Assembly (NCBI GenBank): GCA_036397255.1
Contig: DASWJH010000113.1
Coordinates: forward strand, 1-34,645
Length of the DNA: 34,645 nucleotides
Direction of reading: 5' to 3'
Source: Nitrospiria bacterium
GTDB taxonomy: Bacteria > Nitrospirota > Nitrospiria > DASWJH01
In this document: in pieces, positions 25,653-33,732 of the stretch
How positions within the stretch are numbered: position 1 is the first letter of the stretch
Layout: each line of letters begins with the position of its first letter
The notes under the pieces: generated by a model
Seen by the model: only the letters and a program-made list of their open reading frames with translations
What the model was told of the DNA's origin: nothing
Database searches by the model: none
Translations under genes and position numbers: made by a program

Positions 25653-25659
25653 AGGGATC

Positions 25660-26556
25660 ATGAGAAGGTTCCAAATTCATTGGTTTTTTGAGTGGTCCGG
25701 GGTCATGTTATTTGTGGGCTTGTGTAACCTATTACCCCTACCTTGGGCTTTGGAGATGGGGAAAAAACTTGGCCTCTTGGCCTGGAAATTTGATAAACGG
25801 GATCGGACCATTTCCCTCATTAATCTCCAAAATGCATTTCAGGGAGTCAAGAGTAAGGAGGAAATCATTCAATTATCAAAAGCATGTTTTCTGCAATTGG
25901 GAGAGTCCATCGTAGAGTATGCCAGACTTCCTCGGTATCATAAGGAAGAAAATGGAAAGCATGTCAGCATCGAGGGTCTCGAGCACCTTCTTGAGGCTCA
26001 AAAAAAAGGGAAAGGTGTAATTTTATTAACGGGGCATTTTGGAAATTGGGAATTGTTAGGAGTGACACTTGCCAACTTGGGCTTTCCCCTCCATGTGGTT
26101 GCACGACGATTGGATAATCCCTTTTTAAATTCCTGGGTCATTCGGAGAAGAACGATGACTGGGAATACGGTGATTGAGAAAAACCAAGCAACCAAAGCGG
26201 TTTTGACACTGCTTAAAAGCGGAGAGGTTGTTGCTTTTCTATTAGATCAAGATACAAAATCTGGAGATGGGGTCTTTGTTCCTTTTTTTAACCGCCCCGC
26301 CTGTACCAGCAAAAGTGTGGCGGTGATTGCCTTGAGAAGGGGTGTTTCCGTTTTGCCTATGTTTATTACCCGTTTAGACGGGGGACACCATCGGATCTCC
26401 ATCGAGAAAGAATTGCCCGTTATTCGGACCGGACAAACCGGAGAAGATATTATTCAAAACACCGCACGGTATACCGGTATTTTGGAGGATAAAATTCGGG
26501 AACACCCGGAACAGTGGGTGTGGATTCACCGAAGGTGGAAAACCCAACCCCTTTAA
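25660..26556 (+). CDS. lpxL: Lipid A biosynthesis acyltransferase, LpxL/HtrB family
   Basis: This enzyme adds a secondary acyl chain to Kdo-lipid A at the inner membrane. The 298-residue protein has a hydrophobic N-terminus (about 8-30) and the catalytic HX4E motif His126...Glu131 in 'TGHFGNWELLG'. It also has 'VVARRLDNPFLNSWV', 'LLDQDTKSGDGVFVPFF' and the family ending 'PEQWVWIHRRWKTQP'. I chose ATG 25660, after the lpxK stop, rather than a TTG at 25645 that overlaps lpxK. It is the only LpxL/LpxM-type acyltransferase in the window, so a second secondary acylation would need a gene elsewhere or the nearby DUF374 enzyme. A 147-bp gap without a recognisable gene separates it from the core-sugar genes. 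Confidence 0.92.
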   Translation: MRRFQIHWFFEWSGVMLFVGLCNLLPLPWALEMGKKLGLLAWKFDKRDRTISLINLQNAFQGVKSKEEIIQLSKACFLQLGESIVEYARLPRYHKEENGKHVSIEGLEHLLEAQKKGKGVILLTGHFGNWELLGVTLANLGFPLHVVARRLDNPFLNSWVIRRRTMTGNTVIEKNQATKAVLTLLKSGEVVAFLLDQDTKSGDGVFVPFFNRPACTSKSVAVIALRRGVSVLPMFITRLDGGHHRISIEKELPVIRTGQTGEDIIQNTARYTGILEDKIREHPEQWVWIHRRWKTQPL

Positions 26557-26703
26557 TAAAGGGAAGTAAGGTGAGGTGTTTGGCGTGAGGAGAAAAAATA
26601 GGTTTAAGGTTGGAGTTTTTAGGCCAGAAAAAACTAAACAACCAAGATAAACCCGAAAAACCTAATGAACCAGAGAAAAAAAAACTGATTTGTTTTTAGG
26701 ATT

Positions 26704-28431
26704 ATGATTAACCGAGAATCTATCCAAAAGATATTAATTCGAGGAACCAATTGGATTGGAGATTCGGTTCTGGCTTCCCCTGCCATTACCGCCATAGGGA
26801 AACATTTTGAAAAGGCAGAAATAACCTTGCTGGCAAAGCCTCACGTAGGGGACCTCCTTTCACGGCATCCTTTTATCCACCATCATTTGCATTTTGAAGA
26901 TCAGGGGAAGCATCGTGGCTTTTTGGGAAAAAGAAAATTAATCCATGAGATTAAGGAAAAATCTTTTGATATGTTGATTCTTTTTCAAAATTCCTTTGAA
27001 AGTGCCCTTTTGGGGTTTTTTTCAAAAATTCCCATACGTTATGGGTATCGCACCGATGGAAGAAGATTTTTACTGACCCATCCCATTCCCGTTCCCAGAG
27101 ATTTATTGAAAAAACACCATATTTATTATTACCTGGAGCTTCTAAAACCATTAAACATCAAAAGTGAACCATCCCTGACCCTTGAAACCTCTAAAGAAGA
27201 GGATGAGTGGGCCGATGAGCAACTCCAATCATTGGGTGGGTCCGAAGAAAATATATGGATCGGTTTTAATCCGGGGGCAGCCTATGGGACGGCCAAGCGG
27301 TGGCCCATGGAGCGTTTTTCTGAACTTGGAAGAAAATTGGTTCAGGGATATCCTGCAAAAGTTCTTCTTTTTGGGACCCAGGAGGAGGAAATTCTCGGAA
27401 AAAAGATTGCAGAGGGAATTCCAGGAAAGGCAGTGGTTTTGAATGGAAAAACCACCCTCCGCCAACTGATGGCCCTTTTAAAGAAGTGTGATTTATTGGT
27501 CACCAATGATTCTGGTCCAATGCATGTTGCTATGGGGCTGAAAGTTCCTGTGGTTGCCATATTTGGTTCAACCGATCCAAAAACAACCGGTCCTTTTGGA
27601 AGGGCGGGGATCGTCGTCAAACGAGAGGTGGTCTGCTCTCCCTGCCAACTTCGGGTGTGTCCCATTGATCATCGCTGTATGGAATGGGTTACTGTAGGCG
27701 AGGTTTTTACAGCGGCGGCGAAATGTTTGGAGGAAACCGGTTTTCCCCGATGGAAAACCTCTGTAAAAAATGAATCCTCCGTTGGGGCTAAAGGGAAACA
27801 GGTGACCGAGGTTGCGGTATTTTTGGACCGGGATGGAACTTTGAATAAGGACGTGGGGTATGTTGATCGCCGGGAGCGAATGGCTTTTTATCCAAGAAGT
27901 ATCGCCGCCATTCAATTGCTCAATCAGGCGGGAATCAAAGTATTGTTAGTCACCAACCAAGCGGGGGTTGCCCGCGGCATAATGACTGAAGCGGCGGTTC
28001 AAACCCTTCACCGGGAATTGGTGCGATTACTCAAGCGTAAAGGTGCTTTTTTGGATGGAATTTATTATTGTCCACATCACCCTGAGGCAGGAAACTCACC
28101 TTATACCCAGGTGTGTCAATGCCGAAAACCAGCTCCAGGTTTAATTGAAAAGGCCTCCCAAGAGCATGGAATAGACCTCCGGCGCTCCTATGTGGTGGGC
28201 GATAAGTGGAGTGATATGGAGTTGGCCCGACGGGTGGGGGCTAGGGGAATCCTGGTTTTAACCGGTGATGGGAATCAGGAGGTCCACCGTTGTATTCGAA
28301 ACGGGTCAAAAGCAGAGGTGGTGGTTCCTGATCTATATGAGGCGGTTCAATGGATTCTTAGAGACTTCTCTGCTGGGGGCCAAAGGGACATTAACCCCAC
28401 CAAAGTGACCGAACTGAATTTAAAAATTTGA
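26704..28431 (+). CDS. Fusion: heptosyltransferase II (WaaF) + D,D-heptose 1,7-bisphosphate phosphatase (GmhB)
   Basis: A 575-residue two-domain protein. Residues 1 to about 345 are a GT9 heptosyltransferase of WaaF type: 'ILIRGTNWIGDSVLASPAI', 'GFNPGAAYGTAKRWPMERF' and 'TNDSGPMHVAMGLKVPVVAI'. A linker (about 346-368) follows, then a HAD phosphatase like GmhB with Asp375-x-Asp377 in 'VFLDRDGTLNKDVGYVDR' and 'VTNQAGVARG'. Its zinc-loop ligands are Cys456, His458, Cys471 and Cys473, and it ends with 'VGDKWSDMELARRVGA'. GmhB dephosphorylates heptose bisphosphate during ADP-heptose synthesis and WaaF uses ADP-heptose to add the second core heptose, so one polypeptide links donor supply and use. 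The frame is continuous with no internal stop. A short AGG precedes ATG 26704. No other gmh genes are present in the window. Confidence 0.93.
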   Translation: MINRESIQKILIRGTNWIGDSVLASPAITAIGKHFEKAEITLLAKPHVGDLLSRHPFIHHHLHFEDQGKHRGFLGKRKLIHEIKEKSFDMLILFQNSFESALLGFFSKIPIRYGYRTDGRRFLLTHPIPVPRDLLKKHHIYYYLELLKPLNIKSEPSLTLETSKEEDEWADEQLQSLGGSEENIWIGFNPGAAYGTAKRWPMERFSELGRKLVQGYPAKVLLFGTQEEEILGKKIAEGIPGKAVVLNGKTTLRQLMALLKKCDLLVTNDSGPMHVAMGLKVPVVAIFGSTDPKTTGPFGRAGIVVKREVVCSPCQLRVCPIDHRCMEWVTVGEVFTAAAKCLEETGFPRWKTSVKNESSVGAKGKQVTEVAVFLDRDGTLNKDVGYVDRRERMAFYPRSIAAIQLLNQAGIKVLLVTNQAGVARGIMTEAAVQTLHRELVRLLKRKGAFLDGIYYCPHHPEAGNSPYTQVCQCRKPAPGLIEKASQEHGIDLRRSYVVGDKWSDMELARRVGARGILVLTGDGNQEVHRCIRNGSKAEVVVPDLYEAVQWILRDFSAGGQRDINPTKVTELNLKI

Positions 28432-28439
28432 AATGTTAA

Positions 28440-29546
28440 ATGGGTGAAAATGTTTTGATTAAAATTGAAAAAGACTCCCCCAAAATTGCCTTAATAAAAC
28501 TGGGTTCAATCGGAGACTGTCTCCACATGCTTCCCCTGGTTTCCCTTTTAAAAAATATATTTCCAAAAGCCTATATCGTCTGGTTTGTAGAGGAGAAATC
28601 CAAAGAGATTTTGTTTAATCAAGCAGGGATTGATGAAATTATTATCGTGAACACCATGGAAATGAGGCAGCTATTTAAGAAAAGAAAATGGGGCCCTCTA
28701 TTTTCCGAAATGAAGGGGTTTAGAAAACGATTGTCGGATTTTAAATTTGATTTGGCCATTGATGGCCAAGGCCTTATTAAAAGTGGGTTGATTACTTACT
28801 TGACAGGAGCTCCTATTCGGATTGGGTATTCTCATGAATTTTGCCGAGAAAAATTGAATATGTGTTTTACCACCCATCGGATTAAACCTTTAGGGGACTA
28901 TGTGGTTGAGCAAACCCTATCCCTGGTTAGGGACGTAAAGGGTCTGAATGGAGAGCCAAAAAATTTTGAGCAATCTAAATATTTACATTTCATCCTCTCC
29001 CCAGAAGATAAAGAGCGGGTTTCTAAATGGCTTCAAAAAGTGGGGTTGGGGGATCGGAGAAATTTAATCGCTTTACATCCGGGGGCGGGGTTTCAAACAA
29101 AAAGATGGCCATTGGAACGATTTTTGGAACTTGGGGAATTATTAGAAATCCGGAAAGGGTTATCCATTTTATTCACACCGGGAGAAATGCTCAATGAGCT
29201 AGAACAGCTTTTGCTCTATAGAAAAAAGGCTCCTATGGTTGTTCCTCCTCTGAGCTTAAACGAATTGGCCGCACTGTATCAAAAATGCAGGGTGGTGGTG
29301 GCAGGAGACACCGGGCCTCTTCACTTAGCGGGGGCCGTAGGGTGTTCCACTGTGGGATTGTTTGGGCCATCCGATGGAAAGAGAAGCGCTCCATTGGGGG
29401 AACAACATCGAAATATTCAACGAACTTGTTTTTGTAGGGGAAATTCCAGGTATTTTCCGAGACAGTGTCGGATCGATAAATGGTGTATGGCGGAAATCAA
29501 TGTAGAGGAGGTTTATTCCATGGTGGTAGAATTATTAAATGAATAA
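28440..29546 (+). CDS. waaC: GT9 glycosyltransferase, heptosyltransferase I (WaaC)-like
   Basis: A 368-residue GT9 enzyme expected to add the first heptose to Kdo. Its N-terminal pattern is WaaC-like: 'IALIKLGSIGDCLHMLPLV', 'VWFVEEKSKEI', a 'KRKWGPLFSEMKGFRKRLSD' segment and 'AIDGQGLIKSGLI', compared with the Trp-x-Val-Glu-Glu and Asp-x-Gln-Gly-Leu-x-Lys-Ser of known WaaC. The donor-site half has 'ALHPGAGFQTKRWPLERFLE' and 'VAGDTGPLHLAGAVGCSTVG'. The late Cys cluster ('TCFCRGNSRYFPRQCR') is unlike E. coli WaaC but recurs in spirit in the WaaQ-like gene here. It starts 8 bp after the WaaF-GmhB stop. GT9 membership is firm; the exact acceptor is inferred. Confidence 0.85.
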   Translation: MGENVLIKIEKDSPKIALIKLGSIGDCLHMLPLVSLLKNIFPKAYIVWFVEEKSKEILFNQAGIDEIIIVNTMEMRQLFKKRKWGPLFSEMKGFRKRLSDFKFDLAIDGQGLIKSGLITYLTGAPIRIGYSHEFCREKLNMCFTTHRIKPLGDYVVEQTLSLVRDVKGLNGEPKNFEQSKYLHFILSPEDKERVSKWLQKVGLGDRRNLIALHPGAGFQTKRWPLERFLELGELLEIRKGLSILFTPGEMLNELEQLLLYRKKAPMVVPPLSLNELAALYQKCRVVVAGDTGPLHLAGAVGCSTVGLFGPSDGKRSAPLGEQHRNIQRTCFCRGNSRYFPRQCRIDKWCMAEINVEEVYSMVVELLNE

Positions 29547-29579
29547 ACCTTGTTTTTGGAAAAACATGGGAGAGAAATC

Positions 29580-29750
29580 ATGGGAATCGATAAGGACCTT
29601 TTAGATATCCTTGCATGCCCAAAATGTAAAGGAGAGATCCGTTTAACCCAGGAGGGGGATGCATTGATTTGCGATCCCTGTCGTTTAAAATATCTCATAA
29701 AAGATGATATTCCTGTAATGTTGATCGATGAAGCGATTCCTTTGAAGTGA
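29580..29750 (+). CDS. Trm112-family small zinc-ribbon protein (YcaR-like)
   Basis: A 56-residue Trm112/YcaR-type protein. It carries 'LLDILACPKCKGEIRL' at the N-terminus and a second pair in 'LICDPCRLKYLIKDDIPVML', giving two CxxC pairs for zinc, followed by the typical Asp-x-Ile-Pro-x-Met/Leu ending. I chose ATG 29580, preceded by GGGAGAG (29568-29574); an upstream TTG at 29550 would add ten residues without support. In eukaryotes and archaea Trm112 activates SAM methyltransferases; in bacteria the role is unclear, though the gene is often near kdsB and lpxK. Two methyltransferase genes lie downstream. Its stop overlaps the GTG of the next gene by 4 bp, which implies coupling. Confidence 0.88.
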   Translation: MGIDKDLLDILACPKCKGEIRLTQEGDALICDPCRLKYLIKDDIPVMLIDEAIPLK

Positions 29751-31228
29751 GTGGGCCCGCAGGAAAACAAACGAAACAGGGAATGGCCGGTTCTTTTAAA
29801 AAACCTTCCCTTTGTGGATTCAATCGGGATTTGGGTATTTCCCGGCGTTCCTTTGTGAATATCCTATCCCTATTTGGGATGGGGATTCTTGCCTTAGGGG
29901 CCGGAACCTCGTGTAACCGGCCCCTTCCAAAACCAGGCCGAATTCCAAAGAAAAATTCAAGAAAAGGTTTGCTGTTTGAAAAAGCGGTATTTTTTAATCA
30001 GGAAATTGAAAAATGGCATATTACTCCGGAAGGCCTTTTAGCTTACGAGATTCTCTGGCCACCTCCAAAGGGTGAAATGGTTCCCACCAGCTTTGCGGAT
30101 ATGGCCATCTGGACAGGATGTTATTTAGGCGCAGAATCATTTCGATATGCGGTGACAGGGAAATTAGATGCCAAAAAAAGAGTAGACCAATGTGTTGAGG
30201 GGCTGGGGCTTATTCAAAAAGTAACCGGGGTCCCGGGTCTCATCGCTCGATCGGTTCGAAGGAGAATTCAATACCCGAACCATGACAGGACCCCTGAGGG
30301 AGCTTATCCCCATCTTCCCTCTATCAATGAGACGTGGCGGGTGGGGAATGGACCTTTTTCAGATTATGAGTGGTTAGGGGATGTCAGTTCGGATCAATTG
30401 GATGGTGTCGTTTTTGGGGAGGCCATTGCCTTTGATTTGAGCCCCGAAAAAGAAACCAGAGATAAAATTAAATGGCAAATCACACAAATAGCTGACCATC
30501 TCCTTTACAATGATATGCGGATTGTGGATAGCACCGGGAAGGGAACCCGTCATGGTGATTTTACTTTGGGGTTGTTATCGGAACCCCTCAACTCCCTCAT
30601 TGCTTTGTCGTTGTTAAAAACCGCTGGGCGGGTTAGCGGGGATAAAACCTATTTAAATTCCTATCAAAACCTTGTGAGGGAGGGTTATGCCCATCAGACT
30701 GTTGGCGCAAGGGATCCTTGGTGGGAATTTTTTGCCGGAATTAACCATTCCGATAATAATCTTGCTTTTCTTGCTTATTTTACCCTTCTTCTTTATGAAG
30801 AAAACCCGAAGCTTTTGTCCCTTTATCAAAAGAGTTTGAACCGGGCCTGGAAGGTGGTTCGGGGAGAGGGAAATCCTTTTTTTACATGGATATATCATGC
30901 TCTGATTGGAGAGGGTCAAAATGATCATCTTGCCATTGAAGATGCTTTAGAGAACCTTAGGCGTTTTCCAAAAGATAGGGTGGATTGGCCGGTTAGAAAT
31001 AGTGATCGAAAAAATATTTGCAAAGCATGGTTTTCTGATCGGAAGAGCAAACCTCAAGCTTGTTTTCCGCTTCCTTTGGATGAAAGACCCACCAGTTCTT
31101 TCGAATGGCGCGAGAATCCCTACCGGTTAGATGGACCGGGGGGGGGAGGGGTTCGTTTTAGCGGCGTGGATTATCTTCTGGCCTACTGGATGGGCCGATA
31201 TTATGGTTTTGTAGGGGAAGAGGAATGA
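29747..31228 (+). CDS. Tat-signal exported protein of unknown function in LPS core operon
   Basis: A 493-residue protein I cannot name. An N-terminal twin-arginine motif 'SRRSFV' precedes a hydrophobic stretch ending at Gly-Thr-Ser-Cys, suggesting Tat export of a folded protein, perhaps a lipoprotein although the lipobox is not canonical. The body is helix-rich with Trp/Tyr/Gly motifs such as 'MAIWTGCYLGAESFRYAVTG' and 'KVTGVPGLIARSVRRR', then 'GDVSSDQLDGVVFGEAIAFD' and 'DPWWEFFAGINHSDNNLAFL'. This style is seen in (alpha/alpha) toroid glycosidases and lyases, but that is only a resemblance. The GTG start at 29747 overlaps the Trm112 stop; ATG 29783 is an alternative that keeps the Tat motif. 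It ends in a 4-bp overlap with the next glycosyltransferase, so it is embedded in the core operon. A G9 run lies at 31138-31146. Confidence 0.8.
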   Translation: MSGPAGKQTKQGMAGSFKKPSLCGFNRDLGISRRSFVNILSLFGMGILALGAGTSCNRPLPKPGRIPKKNSRKGLLFEKAVFFNQEIEKWHITPEGLLAYEILWPPPKGEMVPTSFADMAIWTGCYLGAESFRYAVTGKLDAKKRVDQCVEGLGLIQKVTGVPGLIARSVRRRIQYPNHDRTPEGAYPHLPSINETWRVGNGPFSDYEWLGDVSSDQLDGVVFGEAIAFDLSPEKETRDKIKWQITQIADHLLYNDMRIVDSTGKGTRHGDFTLGLLSEPLNSLIALSLLKTAGRVSGDKTYLNSYQNLVREGYAHQTVGARDPWWEFFAGINHSDNNLAFLAYFTLLLYEENPKLLSLYQKSLNRAWKVVRGEGNPFFTWIYHALIGEGQNDHLAIEDALENLRRFPKDRVDWPVRNSDRKNICKAWFSDRKSKPQACFPLPLDERPTSSFEWRENPYRLDGPGGGGVRFSGVDYLLAYWMGRYYGFVGEEE

Positions 31229-31995
31229 CAGAAAAGGTTTCGGTGGCCATTATTGCTTTTAATGAAGCAACCCGAATTCGCCCCTGCCTTGAAAGCGTTA
31301 AATGGGCGGATGAAATTGTGGTTGTGGATTCTTTAAGTAACGATGAAACGGTTAAGATTTGCATGGAGTATACCCAAGAGGTTATCAGTCAACCCTGGCT
31401 GGGGTACGGACCACAAAAAAATTTTGCCCTATCTAAAGTTCGAAATGATTGGGTGTTGAGTGTTGATGCCGATGAGCGGGTAACCTCGGAACTTCGAAAA
31501 GAAATTGAAAATGTTTTGTCAAAGGATTCCAATTGCATCGGTTATTATGTTCCAAGAAAGAGTTTTTTCCTAGGCAAGTGGATACGGTTTTGCGGTTGGT
31601 ACCCTGATTATAATTTAAGATTGTTTCGAAAGGACAGGGGACGTTTTAAGGATCGAATGGTCCACGAGTGTGTAGAGGTTCAGGGACCCGTGGGATATTT
31701 GAATGGCCCTCTTGAGCATGAGACCTACCGTTCAATGGATGAATATTTTGATCGAATGCACCGGTATTCCTCGCTGGGTGCAATGGAAATGAAAAAAGAA
31801 AAGAAGTCCACCACCGTCTTGGACCTCCTTTTTCGTCCCCCAGCCACCTTTTTGAAAATGTATTTAGTCCAACAAGGGTTTAGAGAAGGGTGGAGGGGAT
31901 TTCTCCTTTCATGCCTTTATGGAATGTATACCTTTAGCAAATATGCCAAGTATTGGGAAATGAAAAAAAATACAGCTTTAAAAAATAAAAATTAA
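31225..31995 (+). CDS. Family 2 glycosyltransferase, WaaE/KdtX-like
   Basis: A 256-residue GT2 enzyme of the WaaE/KdtX group, which in enterobacteria such as Serratia and Klebsiella adds glucose to the first core heptose. Visible elements are 'VSVAIIAFNEATRIRPCLES' (5-24), 'EIVVVDSLSNDETVKI', 'GYGPQKNFAL', the DxD-type 'VLSVDADERVTSEL', 'GWYPDYNLRLFRKDRGRFKD', and 'VHECVEVQGPVGYLNGPLEH'. A C-terminal membrane-associated segment includes 'PPATFLKMYLVQQGFREGW' and 'GFLLSCLYGMYTFSKYAKYW', all typical of this group. Translation starts in a 4-bp ATGA overlap with the upstream gene. The sugar donor cannot be read from the sequence. Confidence 0.88.
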   Translation: MTEKVSVAIIAFNEATRIRPCLESVKWADEIVVVDSLSNDETVKICMEYTQEVISQPWLGYGPQKNFALSKVRNDWVLSVDADERVTSELRKEIENVLSKDSNCIGYYVPRKSFFLGKWIRFCGWYPDYNLRLFRKDRGRFKDRMVHECVEVQGPVGYLNGPLEHETYRSMDEYFDRMHRYSSLGAMEMKKEKKSTTVLDLLFRPPATFLKMYLVQQGFREGWRGFLLSCLYGMYTFSKYAKYWEMKKNTALKNKN

Positions 31996-32049
31996 AATAG
32001 ATAGGGAAATTTTCTTTTTTGATTCCTTTGGGTGAAATGAGGGGTTTGT

Positions 32050-32604
32050 GTGAAAATGATTGATCGTCTTCGGTATATGGTAAGTCATAATCGGATTGTG
32101 ACCACCATGATTTTAGCCATTGGGTTTTTAATGCTGGCGGATCCCAACGCGTTTTCCATGGGGTGGGGTTTCCCCATTATCCTTTTGGGAGAGATTATTC
32201 GAATATCATCTTCTGGGTTTATCCATAAGGATTCAAGTCTCGCCCAAGAAGGGCCATACTCCATGTCCAGGAACCCGCTTTATTTGGGAAATTTTTTTCT
32301 AGGGTTCGGTTTTGTCATTATGGCGTCCAAATGGTATTTGATCGGAATATTTTTAATCCTTTTTTATTTTATTTACGATGCAACGATTAAAGAAGAAGAG
32401 AAAAAGCTTTTGGAACAGTTTGGCCAAAGCTACGAAGATTATGTAAATCGGGTTCCCAGGTTTTTCCCCAATATTACTGGGTTTGGATCATGGAATGGAA
32501 GATTTTCTTGGGGCTTGGTAAAAAAGCATCGCGAGTTCAATACCTGCTATGGGATTTTATTGGGGATTGGACTCATTTTTTTGAAAATGGTGTTGGTTTC
32601 CTGA
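32050..32604 (+). CDS. Isoprenylcysteine/phospholipid-type membrane methyltransferase (ICMT/PEMT family)
   Basis: A 184-residue integral membrane protein with about four or five hydrophobic segments. The family signature is in the middle: 'GPYSMSRNPLYLGNFFLGFG' (Gly-Pro-Tyr...Arg-Asn/His-Pro-x-Tyr) and then 'EEEKKLLEQFGQSYEDYVNR' followed by 'VPRFFP', the SAM-binding half of bacterial ICMT/PEMT-like methyltransferases. The start is GTG 32050, better spaced from GAGGGG (32038-32043) than ATG 32056. The substrate is unknown. Its place between core glycosyltransferases suggests methylation of a lipid- or glycan-linked group at the membrane, but no homologue with that proven role is known to me. 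A C-terminal helix at about 160-182 lies outside the conserved core. Confidence 0.85.
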   Translation: MKMIDRLRYMVSHNRIVTTMILAIGFLMLADPNAFSMGWGFPIILLGEIIRISSSGFIHKDSSLAQEGPYSMSRNPLYLGNFFLGFGFVIMASKWYLIGIFLILFYFIYDATIKEEEKKLLEQFGQSYEDYVNRVPRFFPNITGFGSWNGRFSWGLVKKHREFNTCYGILLGIGLIFLKMVLVS

Positions 32605-32607
32605 TTT

Positions 32608-33705
32608 ATGAAAAATAAAGATTTTTTAAATATCCAAAGAATATTAATCATGAAATTTCTTCATATTGGGGATGTATTGCTAATTACTCCGACCATTCGG
32701 GCCCTGCATGAATTTTTCCCTAAGGCTGAATTGGTTGTTTTGGTCAATCAGGGGACCGAAGAAATGCTCCAAGGAAATCCATTGATCAATGAAATAATGG
32801 TTTATCATCGCCGAAAAGGCTGTGGGCCAGTGGAACGGCTTAAAACTGAAATTGATCTTCTTAAAAGGATTCGGAATAATCCATTTGATTTAACCGTGGA
32901 CTTAACGGGAGGAGACCGGCCTGCCTTTTTGGGGTTTCTTTCTGGTGCAAGAATACGAGTAGGACCCCATCCCGAGGGAAAGGGGATGTTGGGTAAGAAA
33001 TGGCTTTATACCCATGCGGGTGTAAAGCGGAACCATACCCAGCATATGGTTGAACAGAATTTGGATATTGTTCGGCAAATTGGGATTCAACCATCCAAAT
33101 TAAATTTGGAGTTTTTTTTATCCAACGAAGAGGAAAAATTTGCCTTGGATTTCTTTGATGGAAATGGAGTCAGAAAAGAGGATTTGAAAATCCATGTTCA
33201 TCCCACTTCCCGATGGTTGTTTAAGTGTTGGCGGGACGATTATTTTGCGGATTTGATCAACCGGTTGGTTGCTGAATTTCAAGCGCAGGTTGTGCTAACC
33301 TGTAGTCCTGATCCAAAAGAGTTGGCCAAGGTGAAGAAAATCACGGATCGTGTTCACGAAAAAACCTTGAATTTGATTGGACGGATAACCTTGAGAGAGT
33401 TGGCAAGCATTTCAAAGGCCTCAGATCTTTTTATTGGTGTGGATTCTGCCCCCATGCATCTTGCCGCGGCGGTTGGAACCCCAACCATTGCACTTTTTGG
33501 GCCCACGGGGGATTATAATTGGCATCCTTGGTGTGTGACCCATAAAGTTTTAAAAAGGAATGAGGGGTGTGTTTCAACTGGACCTCAGGGTTGTACGGTG
33601 ACCAAGCGGTGCTTTTGCCTTGAAAAAATTACAGGAAATGAGGTTCTTGATGCAGTTCGTGGAATTTTTTCCAATCAATCCCCGTCATTTTCAAAAAAGT
33701 TTTGA
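32608..33705 (+). CDS. waaQ: GT9 glycosyltransferase, heptosyltransferase III (WaaQ)-like
   Basis: A 365-residue GT9 enzyme. It has the GT9 start 'ILIMKFLHIGDVLLITPTIR' and 'DLTVDLTGGDRPAFLGFLSG', then 'HMVEQNLDIVRQIG', the WaaQ-type 'HVHPTSRWLFKCWRDDYFAD' and 'GVDSAPMHLAAAVGTPTIAL', with a 'FGPTGDYNWHPW' loop. The Arg-Trp-[LM]-Phe-Lys-Cys-Trp string is characteristic of WaaQ, which adds a branching heptose to the second core heptose. The C-terminal Cys-rich stretch (Cys in 'EGCVSTGPQGCTVTKRCFC') differs from E. coli WaaQ. It starts 3 bp after the methyltransferase stop; an internal ATG at 32650 is a less likely start. It is the third GT9 gene in the window. Confidence 0.88.
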   Translation: MKNKDFLNIQRILIMKFLHIGDVLLITPTIRALHEFFPKAELVVLVNQGTEEMLQGNPLINEIMVYHRRKGCGPVERLKTEIDLLKRIRNNPFDLTVDLTGGDRPAFLGFLSGARIRVGPHPEGKGMLGKKWLYTHAGVKRNHTQHMVEQNLDIVRQIGIQPSKLNLEFFLSNEEEKFALDFFDGNGVRKEDLKIHVHPTSRWLFKCWRDDYFADLINRLVAEFQAQVVLTCSPDPKELAKVKKITDRVHEKTLNLIGRITLRELASISKASDLFIGVDSAPMHLAAAVGTPTIALFGPTGDYNWHPWCVTHKVLKRNEGCVSTGPQGCTVTKRCFCLEKITGNEVLDAVRGIFSNQSPSFSKKF

Positions 33706-33732
33706 ATCACCCTTTTTAAATAAAGGTCCATT

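Noticed and set aside
26547-26563. Short hairpin CCCTTT-AAT-AAAGGG at the lpxL stop as a terminator
   Set aside because: Six-base stem, three-base loop and no following T tract; unlikely to terminate transcription.
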